Shown: piece by piece, positions 63,363 through 64,000 of the stretch
How the letters are laid out: the number at the start of each line of letters is the position of its first letter
Position numbering within the stretch: position 1 is the first letter of the stretch
Assembly: GCA_902362435.1 (NCBI GenBank)
Contig: CABIWW010000004.1
Location: forward strand, 1 to 64,000
Direction: 5' to 3'
DNA from: Eubacteriaceae bacterium
GTDB taxonomy: Bacteria > Bacillota > Clostridia > Peptostreptococcales > Anaerovoracaceae
DNA: 64,000 nt
The notes under the pieces: generated by a model
What the model was told of the DNA's origin: nothing
Seen by the model: only the letters and a program-made list of their open reading frames with translations
The model's database searches: none
Made by a program: the position numbers and the translations under genes

Positions 63363-63382
63363 CTTGAAAGACTTTTGCTCAA
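63354..63382 (-). promoter_or_regulatory. Putative promoter of the PuuP-like operon
   Basis: Minus-strand TTGAGC (63377-63382), 17-base spacer, TAACAT (63354-63359). Imperfect elements. The rest of the gap to folD (63383-63582) has no gene; it holds the nested inverted repeats listed next. Confidence 0.4.
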
Positions 63383-63543
63383 TTTCAATTATTCCTTTTT
63401 TGTCAAAAAAAAATATAAAAATAAGCAACTGTTCTGTCTTTGCGGCAGCCATCAGACTACCCGATATCCTGCGTTTTGCATCAAAACACCGCAAAAAAGA
63501 ACAAAAGTAGCTTCGCCACATATTTTCATATGAAACTTTTGTT

Positions 63544-63575
63544 GATATTCCGGAAATATCGAAATCGATATTTCC
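63544..63575. repeat. Nested inverted repeats upstream of the permease
   Basis: GGAAATATCG-AAAT-CGATATTTCC is a perfect 10-bp inverted repeat (63552-63575). Its left arm also pairs with GATATTCC just before (63544-63551), forming an overlapping imperfect palindrome. Between the folD terminator and the permease, about 240 bases upstream of the permease ATG. Confidence 0.75.
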
Positions 63576-63582
63576 TACATAA

Positions 63583-63624
63583 TAAAAAAGCACCTGTTTT
63601 ATCAGATCATGATAAACAAGTGCT
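63583..63624 (-). terminator. Rho-independent terminator of folD
   Basis: Stem of about 15 bp with arms AGCACCTGTTTTATCA (63589-63604) and TGATAAACAAGTGCT (63610-63624) and a six-T run on the minus strand. 50 bases after the folD stop. Confidence 0.9.
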
Positions 63625-63673
63625 CTGCATCATCCTGTAAATATGTGCCGGCTTATTTCGCATCTATTGCGTT

Positions 63674-64000
63674 TTATGCCTTGTATGCCTTCTCTGCCGC
63701 CTCGATAACGTGCTTCATCAGCACCGCGGTCGTAACGCTGCCCACTCCTCCCGGAACAGGCGTTATCGCTGATGCGTTTTCCGATACCGCATCGAAATCC
63801 ACATCTCCGCACAGCTTGCCTTCATCGTCTATATTAATACCCACATCTATTATTATCTTGCCGTCTCCGGTGATATCCGGTCCGACCATCTTCGCTTTAC
63901 CCACAGCTGCAACGATAATATCGGCATCGTGCCCGACTGAACTCATGACATCGCTTCCCGTCCTGCTGTGACAGATCGTTACCGTGGCATTCCTTCGCAG
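63674..64000 (-). CDS. folD: Methylenetetrahydrofolate dehydrogenase/cyclohydrolase FolD, C-terminal part
   Basis: Bifunctional one-carbon enzyme (5,10-methylene-THF to 10-formyl-THF). The window edge cuts the 5' part; 108 codons remain and read LRRNATVTICHSRTG then DADIIVAAVGKAKMVGPD, and TPVPGGVGSVTTAVLMKHV near the end, all diagnostic of the NADP-binding domain. Stop at 63674-63676. A clear terminator follows. Confidence 0.96.
   Translation of the reverse strand: MRRNATVTICHSRTGSDVMSSVGHDADIIVAAVGKAKMVGPDITGDGKIIIDVGINIDDEGKLCGDVDFDAVSENASAITPVPGGVGSVTTAVLMKHVIEAAEKAYKA

Overview
This window looks like a chromosomal segment of an anaerobic, Gram-positive-type member of the Clostridia. The evidence is low-GC-type promoters (TTGACA/TATAAT-like) with strong AAGGAGG ribosome binding sites, a T-box riboswitch, the rpmG-secE-nusG-rplKA and rplJL-rpoBC order, LytR-CpsA-Psr and TagB-like wall genes, and an Ech-type energy-converting [NiFe] hydrogenase. 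An amino-acid or amine fermenter is likely (beta-alanyl-CoA ammonia lyase-like enzyme, CoA-acylating aldehyde dehydrogenase, two APC permeases, tryptophan T-box transporter). The family cannot be fixed from sequence alone. Every gene I accept lies on the minus strand, so the map reads from right to left.

Layout in descending transcription order. (1) 64000-58500: the C-terminal end of folD with its terminator, then a PuuP-like permease, an AraC regulator, a GyrI-like protein, an amidohydrolase and a small membrane protein, ending in a terminator. (2) 58450-51000: larC1-like, sseB-like, a membrane protein, valS, folC, a lipid kinase and a tandem-OB SSB-like gene. (3) 50900-46000: a flippase, a TagB-like glycerophosphotransferase and a GtrA-phosphoglucomutase fusion, a surface-glycopolymer operon. 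(4) 45980-38300: LCP protein, ddl, thrS, sppA and a surface 5'-nucleotidase. (5) 38245-34000: Trp-type T-box, three-gene ABC importer and a LuxR-type regulator. (6) 33900-25000: M50 protease, pcrA, ligA, a HypE-like AIR synthase homologue, SRP RNA, dnaX, ybaB and recR. (7) 24850-23000: a second APC permease. (8) 22810-17080: echABCDEF. (9) 16990-13300: rpmG, secE, nusG, rplK, rplA, L10 leader, rplJ, rplL. (10) 13250-5640: rpoB and rpoC. (11) 5600-3500: an aldehyde dehydrogenase plus the ammonia-lyase gene. (12) 3465-1: rpsL, rpsG, fusA and tuf (cut by the window edge).

How the parts work together: most of the window is information processing (transcription, translation, replication and repair). 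The accessory interest lies in energy metabolism (Ech couples ferredoxin oxidation to H2 evolution and ion pumping), amine or amino-acid catabolism, and surface polymer assembly. No mobile elements, CRISPR arrays, rRNA or tRNA genes were found. The observations I consider most worth checking are the GtrA-phosphoglucomutase fusion with an internal ribosome binding site, a complete dnaX -1 frameshift signal, an Ech hydrogenase with a doubled ferredoxin subunit and a repeat-built acidic tail, the aldehyde dehydrogenase/ammonia-lyase cassette, and tandem 22-bp repeats just upstream of the LuxR-type gene's promoter.
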